The position numbers were made by a program, and so were the translations under genes. A stretch of DNA of 64,000 nt from positions 62,001 through 126,000 of the forward strand of contig JAECUM010004929.1 in the NCBI GenBank assembly GCA_016617855.1, written 5' to 3'. This DNA is from Megalonaias nervosa (Eukaryota; Mollusca; Bivalvia; Unionida; Unionidae). Under the pieces are notes generated by a model, which saw only the letters and a list, made by a program, of their open reading frames with translations, made no database searches and was not told the DNA's origin. Positions 11,277 to 22,759 of this stretch are shown here, one piece after another. Each line of letters opens with the position of its first letter. The stretch's first letter is position 1.

Positions 11277-12759
11277 CTGCAATTATTGCATAAAGTCTCT
11301 ATATTGGACAGCAGATTTAATGCTTATCTGGGAGAAAAGAGATAAAAATTTTGTCACAGATTTAGAAGGACAGTGTGGAAACCAAAGGTCCCTTCAAGCT
11401 CACGATTCTATCCTGCCCTTACCAAAAGAAGTAGACAACTTCAAATGGCTCATATAATTCTGAGAGTTCAAACACTTGAGAAGAAAGTGCTTTTCACATG
11501 TTATGTTTCTATATATAATTATATGAAGAAATATATATATATAACCACAACAATATAATCAAACAGGTGTTAGAGACTTATAATTTGTTCCAAGTTGGAA
11601 TTAAACCCATGCCATGAATAATGGTAACTATCATCAAGATCTCACGTACAAGCACCCTAACCAAACATGGCCATGCACTCATCAATGAAAAGGATCAAAA
11701 AGGTCAAAGGTAAGGAATCAAGGTGCATGAAAACTTCTTTGCAATGTAAACAGAATGTAACACTCATATACTGTGGGAAAAATCAGGTTGAAGGTTATGA
11801 GAAATTGATAGAAAGTGAATACTATCCTGTATTAGCATAGTGGAAACGACCTATGAAATTCAGTGAAGGAAAGACTTATTGCACACTGCAAGATTTAAAA
11901 AAGGACCTTACAGATGCTGAAAAAATGATGTGCCCAAAATGAATTTTGAATTTATTTCATCTGTATTTGCAATTTAGATAAAATCTCGTCATTTATCAAT
12001 CCTGCATTAATTTAGTGTTTGCATTTTAGCTAGAATCTCATTATTTATCAATTGTGTTTGCCATTCAAGCATTTCTTTAGCTTTTGCATTTAAGCTAACA
12101 TTTCATCAATTATCATTCATTATCTTACCATATACCATTTATGCATTTCTTTTGAATCTTAAAATGTGCCATAAAACACCATTCAATGAATCATCATTAA
12201 TTTTTTTAGCATTTGCATTTTAAATAAAATCTCATGATGTACAATTTATAATTTTGTCATTTTCCACACATCATATTTTCAATAGTCATGCATTTTATCA
12301 CCTACAGTTATCTATGAATGAAAGCATTTACACATTTTTTTTAAAAAGAATAAAGAAGGAATAACTCTGGAAAAGTTTTGAATTATTTCACAAATTTAAG
12401 TACCAATGAAAATATAATTTTCCCCAAAATCATGAAATTTAATAAACTTGAAAATAAATGAATTCACATTATTCTGAATTCTCAAATATATAAATGAAAC
12501 AACCCATATACACTCTAATACTAGTGTAATTGTTTACAATAAATCTTTTCATCTTTTTTTTTTTTTTTTAAACTGAATGTGGGAATAAGAGAGAATGCAT
12601 AATGATAGATAAAGTAACAAATGATTGTAAGACTGATTATTTTTCCAAGTCTCAAAATCATTTTGGATAGGTATTTTGGCAATTTATTTATATGTATTAT
12701 TCCAGTGATACTCACAGCAAATGTGTTTCAGTGTGTGTGAAGATACTTACCAAACTGAC
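11277..12759. other. intron; one possible decayed SINE
   Basis: AT-rich intron. On the minus strand around 11575-11670 there is a B-box-like 'GGGTTTAATTCC' and an A-box-like 'TGGTTAGGGTGC', spaced wider than usual. This may be a very worn SINE, but I do not call it. The 11900-12350 stretch repeats phrases such as 'aatctcatNatttatcaatt' and 'ttagcatttgcatttta' at loose intervals, suggesting an old simple tandem expansion. Confidence 0.4.
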
Positions 12760-13170
12760 ACATAAGGAATTTGTTCATTTAGAACCAAATAAATATCTTG
12801 TGAAGTATTTTTTTAGTGAAAACTTGATGTCACTGCAACTTTCTATTCAGGAGAAGTTATAACAAGACAGCCAATGCAGCAGCCATGCTAAATGTTAAAT
12901 CTGCATGTTTTGCACCAAACACAAATTAGACATCATAAGAAATCCTTTAGTGAAAACCACATGTTGCTACAGCAGTTCATTTGAAGAAGCAGCATAATAA
13001 AACTGTTATTAGATGGCAACCATGCTGGTCATATTGGCTGTCAGATCAGCATCATTACCATATAGGACCAACCAGATAAGATGCCTTTTGGTGAAAACCC
13101 CAAGTAACTATGACAATCCAACTGGGAAAAAAGTAGTAGTAACAAAATTAAGCAACTATGCCAGTGATTA
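12760..13170 (+). repeat. tandem-core repeat element, locus A2
   Basis: About three degenerate units of the family seen at 1430-2700. Landmarks are 'attagacatcataagaaatc', 'gtgaaaaccacatgttgct', 'agatggcaaccatgctgg' and 'gtgaaaaccccaagtaacta'. No coding capacity is visible. It sits in the intron upstream of exon 11151-11276. Confidence 0.65.
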
Positions 13171-15013
13171 GATCATCACCATTGTTTTTGTAAGCCTTTG
13201 GCCTTGTGTATGTAAACTAACATTTTCACCCAGACACTTACATGAGTGGCACTCTTTAAAGAGAATTAAAGTTTGAAATTGCATCACTTATGCTAAAATG
13301 CTTTTTCCAGTTTTGTTTTGAAGAGGGGGGGGGGGACACGTGTATTCTATCACCTTTTTCTTCTTACATCTCATGATCAAAATAAAATATGTCCTGATAT
13401 GAAAGTGAGAGAATTTTTAGCTAAAGCTTTAGTCAAAGATAGAAAACAGTAATAAATTAAAATAGTAAATGGCAACTACTAAAATAAATACCATACCCTT
13501 TCAGTTTCAAAATTTAATATTCACAATATTTATATCCACATAGGCTCCATTTAGGTTTACTCCCAAGAACGACCATTTAGCTTCTGTGTAATTTTTTTGC
13601 ATTTACAATGACCTCTCCACTCCCAACAAATAAGATTATCCTTTATCAGTAAACTACAAGTACACTTCCTGCAGTTAGGCAGGCATTTAGTTTTGATCTT
13701 CGCTCATGCTGGTTGTTAATTTAAATTGCTTGGACAGTTCTGTTGGTAAGTACAAAAGGTGTCACTGGTTGAGGAACTTAGAAGAGTAAGCACCTGGCAT
13801 TACACGGTACTGTATTCATAATACCCTTTGGGCAGACTTATTTTCCTATTGGTAGCCCAACTAATTTGATCTGGTCTGCCAAATCTTTCTCTCAAACAGG
13901 CATTAGCTGGAATGACCTGACAACAGCTGTAGCACATTTAAATAGCATGTAAATAACACTGCAAAGACTTGTAGTTCTTGGGACAATGGATACTGTAACT
14001 AAAACCAGAATTGTTTATTCAGTGGCATTAATTGATAATGGAATATAGTATTGCCTTGTACATCACTGAAGTAAGATCACAATCAACAGGTAACTCAACA
14101 ATACAGATTATTATCATTAACTGCTCCCCCTTCATCTGTGGACAATTATTTTGTTTGATCATGAGGTGAAAGAAGAAAAATGCGATGGAATACCTGTCTT
14201 TTTTTCATGGTTAATCATTTTCAAACTTGTCTATTCTAATGCACATACAAGTAATCAAATTGAAACGAGGTATATTACTAGTGCTTGTTGCTTTAGCACA
14301 ATTACTTCTAAAGTACATGCATTTAATATCGATGATCATGTAAATATTTTAAAATCCTTCCCAATGTTGGGTGAAGCATTTTATCACACACAATCTCTTC
14401 CCCAAAAATTACAAACATTTTTACACCTTATTTTTCGTGCTTTTGGAAAAAAGCATTTTTACATAAGAAAAATTATATGACATAAGATAAGCAATTTGAA
14501 TGACATAATCCATATATGAGTCGATTCAGTGCACATGTATACATCGAAGCCCAGATTATCTGGTCAAAAAGTATCGACTTGTAGACAGTAATTTGCATCT
14601 AGCACCCCATTAACAACATACATGTATTGGTAAATAGATGTGGTACAAATTTATAAAGCGCTGAGTATGCTGAGTTCATCAACTATCTTTATACTTAAAT
14701 AAAGTTTGTTTTCTTCTTAAATATGCCAGTTTAAAACATCTGTTTAAATTTGTTAATTTGCCAATTTAAATTTGAAAACATCTGTCTCAATAGTAGAGTG
14801 GAATGAAAAGCCACCCAAGTGTATAGAGATTTAGAGTTCAAGGGTAAAAAGTATGTCAGCAACATGTTAGCAGAAGTTTTGATTTAGCTGAATTAAAATG
14901 TTTGATGAAATCAATTGTTAAAGCAAGATGCATTTAGAAGAACAAGAACATATACAATCAACATAATGTTTCAAAGTACCAATTAGTATAAAGTAAATGA
15001 AGATATGACTTAC
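13171..15013. other. intron, no gene seen
   Basis: Contains a G10 run near 13326. A 109-codon plus-strand open frame at 14151-14480 has no recognisable domain, is opposite to the gene and is AT-driven, so I do not call it. Confidence 0.45.
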
Positions 15014-15105
15014 CTGCTTCATTTTTGGATGACTTGAATCTAATCCAGTTTTCATGTCAATTTCCATTAGTATTCGTTTGATATCAAGAAGAATTTGAGT
15101 CACAT
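15014..15105 (-). CDS. REJ/polycystin-like gene, internal exon
   Basis: The 92-nt exon lies between acceptor 'cttgttttag' and donor 'CAG|gtaagt'. Its first two bases AT complete the G left by exon 24917-25034 to make Asp. The peptide then reads VTQILLDIKRILMEIDM and ends SSHPKMKQ. It is a charged amphipathic helix with no cysteines, consistent with the linker after the REJ core. It ends in phase 0, as the next exon requires. Confidence 0.74.
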
Positions 15106-15671
15106 CTAAAACAAGAAAACTTTAGAGATCACATGAGATGGCACATAAGTCACATGACTGATTAGTCTTTAGAGAGGTCAAAGGATACAAGATGAGAGAC
15201 AAGGAGGGTGGATGGGCATGTGATCCCTAAGGGTACTACAGGTTCAATAAAATTATCATCAAACTTCAACTTGGCAAGTATAATTTCGCTGAACATTCCA
15301 TAGTCTAATAGACCCCACAAAATGTTTCGGGTGTATACCATGACAGAAGCATAGGCAAATCACTGAGCATCATAAATCATGCAAATTTTTTATGCAGACA
15401 AATTCAACTGAATATGGTACATAGTCATCTGTCTGGTGCATAAGTTGCATTGCAAATTTCACCCAAATGATTTCCTGCATGTGATTGCTTAATAAGATCA
15501 CCTGTTCATAAACAATAGTCTGTTCTTATTTACATCTAAATTTCTAGTTCTATTTTACATCTAAATTTCTAAGACCTATGAAATGAAGGATTTGCCATCT
15601 TTGGCCAGAAAGCAATGCCAGAAGCATATCCAATGTGTATAAAAGAAATTTCAAGGGAAAATTTACAAACT

Positions 15672-15923
15672 GGTGAAAATGATTATTAAGTATTTTAGCA
15701 CAATATCAACCTCTCATGGGACTACCTTTTTGGGTAAATTTAGGTCTCTTGTAGTTGTTGTGGGCTTAACACCATTTTAAGCTTATGACAGGCTATACAT
15801 GGCAATGGATCGAAGAACCACTGACCCACAGGAAACTATTGGCAACTGGTGAAATTGATTATAAATATCTTGGCACAATATCAACATCTTATGGGACTAT
15901 CTACTTGGGTAAATTAGGTCTCT
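15672..15923. repeat. ~175-bp tandem duplication including a SINE tail
   Basis: The segment starting 'aactggtgaaaatgattatt' at 15672 recurs at 15847 as 'aactggtgaaattgattata'. Both continue through 'gcacaatatcaac' and 'tatgggactat' into the reverse-oriented tail of a family-A SINE. The duplicated unit therefore includes flanking DNA plus SINE sequence, so it arose after the SINE inserted. Confidence 0.75.
15749..15844 (-). mobile_element. SINE family A, 3' fragment
   Basis: Minus-strand 3' part of the SINE described at 49284-49540: the '(gtt)n' tail, 'gggcttaacaccatttt', 'gacaggctatacatggca' and 'aagaaccactgacccac'. It stops at the boundary of the tandem duplication. Confidence 0.75.
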
Positions 15924-16132
15924 ACTTCTTGTTGCTGTTCTGGGTTTAATGCCATTTTTCAGGTTGTGATAGGCTTTACATGGCAGCCAGTATATATGGC
16001 GGGAGGAAGAACAACTGACCCACATGAAACTACTGGTGAGCTTTCTCACATACCCATGTTCATGAGCCCATGACTCGAACCTATGTGGAAAGAGGTGATA
16101 TGGTGAGTGCCTTAGACCACTTGGTGACCCAG
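15924..16132 (-). mobile_element. SINE family A, near full length
   Basis: Read on the minus strand it begins 'gggtcaccaagtggtctaag' (A-box region). It continues with the B-box 'AGGTTCGAGTC' and 'gggtatgtgagaaagctc', then 'ggcattaaaccc' and a (CAA/GAA)n tail. Changes such as 'ggaggaagaacaactgac' versus the consensus show it is old. It abuts the 5' truncated end of the LINE that starts near 16145. Confidence 0.8.
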
Positions 16133-16159
16133 TCATTCTTAAACACTCACTTTCAGGAA

Positions 16160-19100
16160 ATAATTCAGTAATTGATATTTTTGCTTCCAGTGAAAACTTC
16201 TTACATGAACTTTTTCATGATGGTGAACTTAAAATTCCTAACTACAGGTTATAAAGAAAAGACAGACTTTTCCAAAAGGGTGGTGGACTTCTCATTTACA
16301 TTAAGGATGGCATTTCTTTCAAATGTCGATATGATCTTGAGGAAATTGGTATGGAAATAATCTGGCTAGAAATGAGATATACAGTCAAAAAACCATTTGT
16401 ATTAGGCTGTGTATATAGACCACCGAACACTGACAATACTTGGTACAATATATTTCAAAATAAGTTTGAAACTCTCTATATAAAAAACAAAAAAGTCTGT
16501 TTAGTGAGTGACTTCAATTACAATTTGCTTTATGATACCAGGGCCCCCAAGTGGCCAAGTGGTCTAAAGCGCTCATCGTTATGGATTATTGCCATTTCAC
16601 CTCTGTCTGCATGGGTTTGAGTCTCAGATTCGGCCAATGTGGGTATGTGAGAAAGCTTGCCAGTAGCTTCTTGTGGGTTGGTGGGTCTTTCCAGGGTTTT
16701 CACGGGTTCTTCCTCCACCATTTATACTGGCTGCCATGCATAGCCTATCTTGTGCTGAAAAATGGTGTTAAACCCTACAACAAATTTATGATACCAATCA
16801 AAGTTGGATTAAAACCATGAATTCCCTGAATTATCAACAGCTAGTTCATGTACCCACTAGGATAACAGAGGTATCTGAAACACTAATTGATCACATCTAT
16901 ACCAACAATGCTGACAGATATTATAGAAGTTGCAGTTCCCCAATATTCCATTAAGTGATCATTATCCTACATGCTGTACATGAAATTATGTCAAAAAAGT
17001 AAAACTTGTGATCACAAATATATCAGGTATCGAATAATGAGAAGATTCAATTCACAAATATTCCTTAAAGAACTGAAAGATATCCCTTGGTCAGTAATTG
17101 AAGGTTCTGATGACCCATCAGATGCTCTTGACATCTGGATAGATATGTTTACTGAAACCCTGAGCACTCATGCTCCTTTTAATTTCAAGAGAGCCAAGCA
17201 ACAAAATCAACCAACCTGGATTAAAGGTGACATACTGAATACTGTTAAGACAAGGGATAGATTTCATAAATTAAAAGATACTGAAAATTACTGATTATTG
17301 AGAAACAGAGTCAAGTCAATGATTCAAAAAGCAAAGCAAACTTTATTATTCCACTGAAATATCAGATAGTATTACAAAAAAGAATCCTAGAAAACTCTGG
17401 AAAACTTTCAATAACTTGAGAGGCAAATCTGTCAATAACCTGCCATTTACATGTATTAGTGATGCAAATGGTGATATTAAGCAAGAACCTCTTGAAATTG
17501 CAAATGCACTTGATGATTACTTTGTGAATATAAAGGAAAAACTTGTGGATTTCACAATTCCTAGAAGATTCTCCAGTGATGAATTAAATGAACATATTTC
17601 TTCAAAACTTTGCAAGAAGAGTGCTTGAAAATCCCTAAAATAAACCTTTAATTCATTTGAGATGAATTAGACCAACTTGATGTCACAACGGCAACAGGTC
17701 TAGATAATATAAGTGCTAAATTCCTAAAACTCTCTTCTAAGTGATTGCACCTTCACTTATGTATATCTTCAATCTAAGTACTTCCACAGGTATTTTTCCA
17801 AGCAGGTTAAAACTGGCAAAAGTAACTTCAATGCATAAGAAGGGAGATCTTTCTGATATGAATAACTATGGACCTATATCAGTTTTATCATCACTTTCAA
17901 AGATATTAGAAAGACATGTTTGTAATGAATTTAGAAACTACCTGGAATCATTTAATTTGCTACATTCATGACAACCAGGCTTCTGTGAAGGACATTTATG
18001 GCAGACTACACTAACCAGAATGGTGCACAATTGGTTAACAACAATAGATCAAAGCAACCTTGTAGGCATAGTGTTTCTTGACCTTTGAAAGGCTTCTGAC
18101 CTTGTAAATCACAAAATCCTGCTGGAAAAGCTCAGTATATACCAAGTTAACCATGAAAGCTTAACTTGGTTTTGATTCTATCTTGAAGGCAGAAAACAGG
18201 TTTCTATTTTAAATAAACTTTCAGATAAGAAACTGATGTAGTCAGGTGTTCCACAAGGATCAGTTCTTGGACCATCACTCTTTCTACTGTACATCAATGA
18301 TTTACCATATCATATTGAGCTATCCACCACCAACATGTTCGCAGATGACATGACATTATATATCATTGGATCAACAGGCCATGAGATTAGCACTAAATTA
18401 AATAAAGATTTGGTAAAAATAAATAACTGGTGTGAACACAATGGTATGAAGATAAATGCAGCCAAATCAAAAGCCATGATCAAAGGTAGTTGAGCAAGAG
18501 TAAAAGCTGAGAAAAATTATTTGAAAGTAATGATACAAGGAATGGATATACAAGTCAGAAAATGAAAAACTACTTGGCATTATGACAGACCATATCTTGT
18601 GCTGGAAAATACAAGCTGATAAGGTCATTAAACAAGTTAATTCACTGCTTTATCTCTTGAACAGAATAAAATCTGATCTCCCTCAAGAACAGTGAAAGAT
18701 ATTCTACAATGCATATATCATGCCACACCTAGAATATTGTTGTTCTAACTGGGGTAATAGTGGTATAGAAAATCAGGAAAGATTACTGAAATTTCAAAAA
18801 AGAGCAGTTAGAGTTGTTCTTGATGCTGATTTAGATACACTATCAAGAAATCTTTTTAAAACCCTAAAGTGGTTTCCATTTCAGCAGAGAACTCAGTTTC
18901 AGAAGGGTTTACTAGTCTATAAATCCTTACATGATTTAGCTCCTGATTATCTTAAATGTAATTTTAAATTTGTTAAAAATGTACATATGTATGAATTAAG
19001 ATCCATCTCAAACAACAAGTTATATTTACCTAAACAAAATCCAGAGTTTTATAAGAAGAGTTTTGCTTTTTCTGGAGCCAAGCTATGGAATTCCATACCA

Positions 19101-19181
19101 CCTTATATAAAGTCAGCTGACACATGCCAAGCTCTTAAAAAGCTTCTTCATCAACATCTACAGAAACAATCATTTGTATGA
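16160..19181 (+). pseudogene. LINE endonuclease/reverse transcriptase pseudogene
   Basis: The endonuclease remnant shows 'GGGLLIYIKDGISFKCR', 'VLGCVYRPPNTDNTWY' and, after the SINE, 'TLIDHIYTNNADRYYRS'. The linker has 'STHAPFNFKRAKQQNQPTW'. The RT has 'NYGPISVLSSLSKILERH', '[19 protein letters not shown]' and the catalytic 'MFADDMTLY' near 18335-18362. The C-terminal piece (18720-19181) contains 'MPHLEYCCSNWGN' and 'RLLKFQKRAVRVVLD', a conserved region of Jockey/CR1-type ORF2 proteins. Stops within the RT (for example in 'SGVPQ' upstream and after 'KGS') and the SINE insertion show it is dead. Confidence 0.88.
16541..16784 (+). mobile_element. SINE family A inserted in the LINE
   Basis: Starts 'gggcccccaagtggccaagt' (tRNA-like A box) and has a B-box-like 'gggtttgagtc'. 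It continues through 'gtgagaaagcttgccagtag' and ends 'ggtgttaaaccctacaacaa'. It is flanked by the direct repeat 'tttatgatacca' at 16529-16540 and 16785-16796, a perfect 12-bp target-site duplication. It splits the LINE endonuclease, so it is younger than that copy. Confidence 0.93.
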
Positions 19182-19392
19182 TTTTGTTTAATTCAGTACT
19201 ACTACTTTTTACAACATTGTTATCATGTACTCACCTATAATGTTTTACACATGTTCGCTACTACTATTTGTATGAATCCTGTATGTACTCATCCTTGGAG
19301 CCTTGTATATATTTTACTGTAGCAGTAGATCAATTGTTGAGTTTTTAACAGCATTTGTTGTCTAAAGATACCTTATCTTGTAAAAACTGTGC

Positions 19393-19399
<7 letters not shown>

Positions 19400-19459
<60 letters not shown>
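19400..19459. repeat. (TA)n microsatellite in LINE 3' UTR
   Basis: About 29 TA units within the 3' UTR of LINE copy 1. The related LINE copy at 38387 has a (TG/CA)n tract at the equivalent place, so a dinucleotide tract there is probably a family trait. Confidence 0.95.
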
Positions 19460-19463
<4 letters not shown>

Positions 19464-20002
19464 ACAAATGTCATTGTAGAAGGCCTCATGGAAGAAGTCA
19501 GGTGACCAAATAAGCTTCTTCTTTCAATAAAGTCATTATTATTATTATTATAAACTGGCTGAGGCAATTTATTGTTTTCCATAGCCTTCCTGATAACTGA
19601 AACAGTTCCAAGTGGAGCTTTTTCAGTGATGCATTGTGGCCGAGTCCTGTGGAAGAAACAAAATCTTTGACATTCTGGGCTGTATGTAAGACCTATCTGA
19701 CACAAAAGATCAATTAACATCCCGATTTTTTCCCATTCAGCCTGCAATATCCGGGTTTAATAAACAATGCTGCTCATGGACACAAAATAGAAGAAAATTT
19801 GTTTTCGCCATATTTTTCAAACAGAAAAATTCGAGATGTGATTATTTTGCTTTTTCCTCATGTTTTAGTACTTGCACCATGAATTGCCTCGCCATTTGTA
19901 TTTTTCATTATTAAGTCTTGCCGGGTTAGCAATCATGTCAATAGGATAAATTTATTTATAGTGCTCAAAGAATTTTATTCTGACACAGGTCAAGGGAAAG
20001 TG

Positions 20003-20463
20003 ACTTGGGTTCAATTACTTCTGTCAATTACAATTACAATGTGCTTGCAGACGTCAATTACAATTTCAGTTACTCAAAGTTATGACTGTATTATAATTAC
20101 AATTACACCATATCAGTGACATTCAATTACAAATACAAATACAGTATAATTGTAATTAATTACTCAATTACACCAATGCATTGCAACTGAACCCAAGTCT
20201 GAATCCCACAGTAGACTAAGTAAAATCATTTTATATACAGTTTTCTTATTAAAACTTAGCTTTATTGCTTGTTCTATATTAATTCCTATATTATTAGCCA
20301 AACACCTGGCAGTTAAGATAAGCATGAATATTTTTTCAATTTTTATAAATTGTTTGGAATTAAAAAACAAATTATCTGCTTTTGTAATTGACTGGTAATT
20401 GAGCAATTATGCAACTCTAGACCTTCAATTATGCCAGCTACATTGTAATTGAACCCAAGTCTG
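20003..20463. mobile_element. small inverted-repeat element rich in 'caattaca'
   Basis: The left end 'gacttgggttcaattac' (about 20003) is matched in inverse at the right end by 'gtaattgaacccaagtc' (about 20443-20460). Between them the sequence repeats variants of 'caattacaattac', plus one further internal copy of 'gaacccaagtctgaat' near 20180. There is no coding sequence, and the size and structure suggest a MITE. Target duplications are not clear, so the superfamily is not assigned. Confidence 0.6.
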
Positions 20464-21369
20464 ATTAGTCTGTGGCTTTAATAAAATCACTTGCCTGAAC
20501 TTGAAATTCAACTGAAAAACAGGCCATATTCTTTTACTATTGTTTTGACACAATGCTGACACTGCCTTACTTTAAATAAAAAAAAATATATATCTAATTC
20601 CTATAAATTGACTAATTTTCTTGTGTATTTTCCTCTCACACTGGTGTAATTCAGAACGAAATGTGTATGACTTTTTCTTTAAAATTCTCATTTGATTCGA
20701 TTTTATTAAAAAAAGTCAGTAGCCAGTAGTTTCTTTTTCTGATTGCTGCAAAAAAATCCATATATCCAAGTTAAAAACAGAAATGAAGTTCACAGTGCTC
20801 ATTTGGCACATCAATCATTAAAAACATTAACTTCAAGTTTCATAATTAGTTCACGTCATAGTACTGTAGATGTGTCCCATTTACAGAAAATACTCACTCT
20901 CTGTATAAAAAAAGCAGCTACCAAGACTTTAAACTAAATGGATTAAACTACAGTGTAATTATCTCAGATTCTTTACAGTTAAAAAAGACTTTGTATTAGA
21001 GACTTTTGTAAGTCACTCATCCCCTTCCTTACATTAATTGTCAAACATTTACAAAGTACCACTCAAAAATATTTACTCAGTGACGCTGGTAAGCACACAG
21101 TAAATACTTTTCCCCATTCATAGGTCACATGCTTCACTTAGTACACAAAGTATTGACACAATTAAGCAGACAATCTTCAAAAGGTGGAGGGAGCTACGAG
21201 CCACAGCAGGAGGCTGAATATTAATAATTTACCCGTCTTTCAATAACATGAAAATGGAAATGCCACTTTTCATTGGTGTGTCCAAAGTTTCTTTCAAGCA
21301 AATTTGTTTTATAAAAATTTACAAGCCCAACAGGTAACTCACTTAGGAAGTGCCTGATCTAGACTTTGC
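20464..21369. other. intron, no gene seen
   Basis: AT-rich, no supported coding frame, RNA gene or repeat. Confidence 0.45.
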
Positions 21370-21850
21370 AGGGCCCCAGCCATCAGGCTATCCACATCAG
21401 TAACACTTCATTTAGGACCAATTAGATATAAAAGGTCTTTGAGTTGAAAAGCCATTGTATATATGATCATCCATTCAGCTGGGGCAGAGACAACAAGATT
21501 TTCAAGATGGCCACTGTATAGGATGAACCATTTTCACTTAGGACCAACTAGACATAAGAAGTCTTTTAGTGCAAACCCCATTTGATACAATATATAATAG
21601 TCTCAGGATTAATAATAAAAAGAATTACAAGATGACTGTTGTGATGACCATATTGCATGTTTGAGCAGCACCACTGTTATCTGGAACCAACTAGACCTTG
21701 GGATGAATGCGTGTGTAAAGTTTCATGACAATCCTCCAAGTAGTTTTGGCAGGGTTTGCAATAACAAACTTGTGCTAATGTAGTCTAACAGATGGACATT
21801 GGGCAATGGACAAAAGGTCATCCCATACAGCTAACAACAGGGTTGGAGTA
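21370..21850 (+). repeat. tandem-core repeat element, locus A3
   Basis: About three units with 'atttaggaccaattagata', 'ttttcaagatggccactg' and 'agaccttgggatgaatgc', then a distinct right end: 'gcaaagtttcatgacaatcc' followed by 'tccaagtagttttgg' and 'aaaggtcatcccat'. A related right end closes locus A4 near 31050. The shared terminus shows that these are copies of one element, not independent satellites. Confidence 0.7.
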
Positions 21851-22359
21851 TAAGGGAGGACTGCCTCGGTCCTCATTTTCTCCTTGAATGTAGAGGTAAA
21901 CTGATCTCAGAAAAGGCACCTGAATGGTCAGTTATGTACCTGATGGTTTTTACAGCCAGGCCTGGCCTCTTACTCGTACAGGTATAACAACCTACTCTTA
22001 AAATCCTGCCTCAAAGTGTAATGAATAATTAACTAATTACAACTTCTGATGTCTATTTTGGTTGAAATTCAGTTCCTTGCCATTCATATTGTTTTGACAT
22101 CTATGCTTAAAAGTGGAATTCAAACATAACAAGTTTTTGATGAAAAGAAAAAAAAGATATCCAGAAATTTTTTATATCTAAAAACTTCTCTGTGAATTTT
22201 ATTTACAATTCTTAGTTAGCAGGAACCATGCCCAGCTCAAGAAGAACTTTTGAAAAACTGATTGTTCTATCAAGACACCATGTGGACAAATTAATCAATT
22301 ACAGTTATTGATGAATGCATCACAAAAATCCACCTCACTACAATTTGCTTTGCAGGACC

Positions 22360-22745
22360 TTAAAAAAGAGATCTGCGGAAAACCCAGGTCAGGAAGACAG
22401 GCCATCAGGGTGTTTAACTCTTGTATATGATGTCAAGGAGTAATGGAAATTGTCATTCAAGGCTGCCTCAATATAAAACTGCATGCAAAGTTTGGTTGAA
22501 ACTCAACAAACCTTGGTAAAGTTATGCTGCAGAAATTAAGTCAGGAGGACAGGCAATCAAGGGGCACAACTCTTGAAAAAAGATTCAAAGTCTCATCAGT
22601 ATAAGGCTGCATATCAATTTGCTTTAAATCCATAAATATGCTGTGGAAACTGAAGCTAGGAGGGCAGGCAAACATGCACAACTCCTTAAATCATGATTTT
22701 TAAAAAAGCCTTGAAACTGAGCTCTTTCGAGATTTCCACACCAAA
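22360..22745 (+). repeat. tandem repeat family C, about three units
   Basis: Units of roughly 125-150 bp share 'gtcaggaagacaggccatca' / 'gtcaggaggacaggcaatca', 'aactcttg' and 'caaggctgcctcaatataaa' / 'tataaggctgcatatcaatt'. The units are degenerate and non-coding. The array ends where the hAT remnant begins. Confidence 0.6.
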
Positions 22746-22759
22746 TTTGGTTAGGTCTA

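Larger units (their letters stand above)
16145..19552 (+). mobile_element. non-LTR retrotransposon (LINE), family 1 copy 1, decayed
   Basis: A 5'-truncated LINE whose frames are broken by many stops and frameshifts. Order along the element: endonuclease remnant (16150-16540, then 16800-16960), linker (16970-17640), reverse transcriptase (about 17700-18500), C-terminal domain (18720-19181), and a 3' UTR with a (TA)n tract and an (ATT)n tail near 19537-19552. A second copy of the family lies on the minus strand at 38387-40395, sharing '[11 protein letters not shown]' and the 3' UTR phrase 'aggtgaccaaataagcttct' in diverged form. A family-A SINE interrupts the endonuclease at 16541. I place it among Jockey/CR1-like LINEs by the 'YRPPN' and 'FADD' motifs; the exact clade is not determined. 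Confidence 0.88.

Noticed and set aside
11575..11670. Minus-strand tRNA-like A and B boxes
   Set aside because: Spacing is too wide, no second copy was found, and it cannot form a normal tRNA head.
14151..14480. 109-codon plus-strand open frame, one of the longest in the window
   Set aside because: No recognisable domain, AT-driven composition, opposite to and inside an intron of the minus-strand gene.
19400..19747. Minus-strand frame with a long YIYIYI run
   Set aside because: It is a translation of the (TA)n tract.
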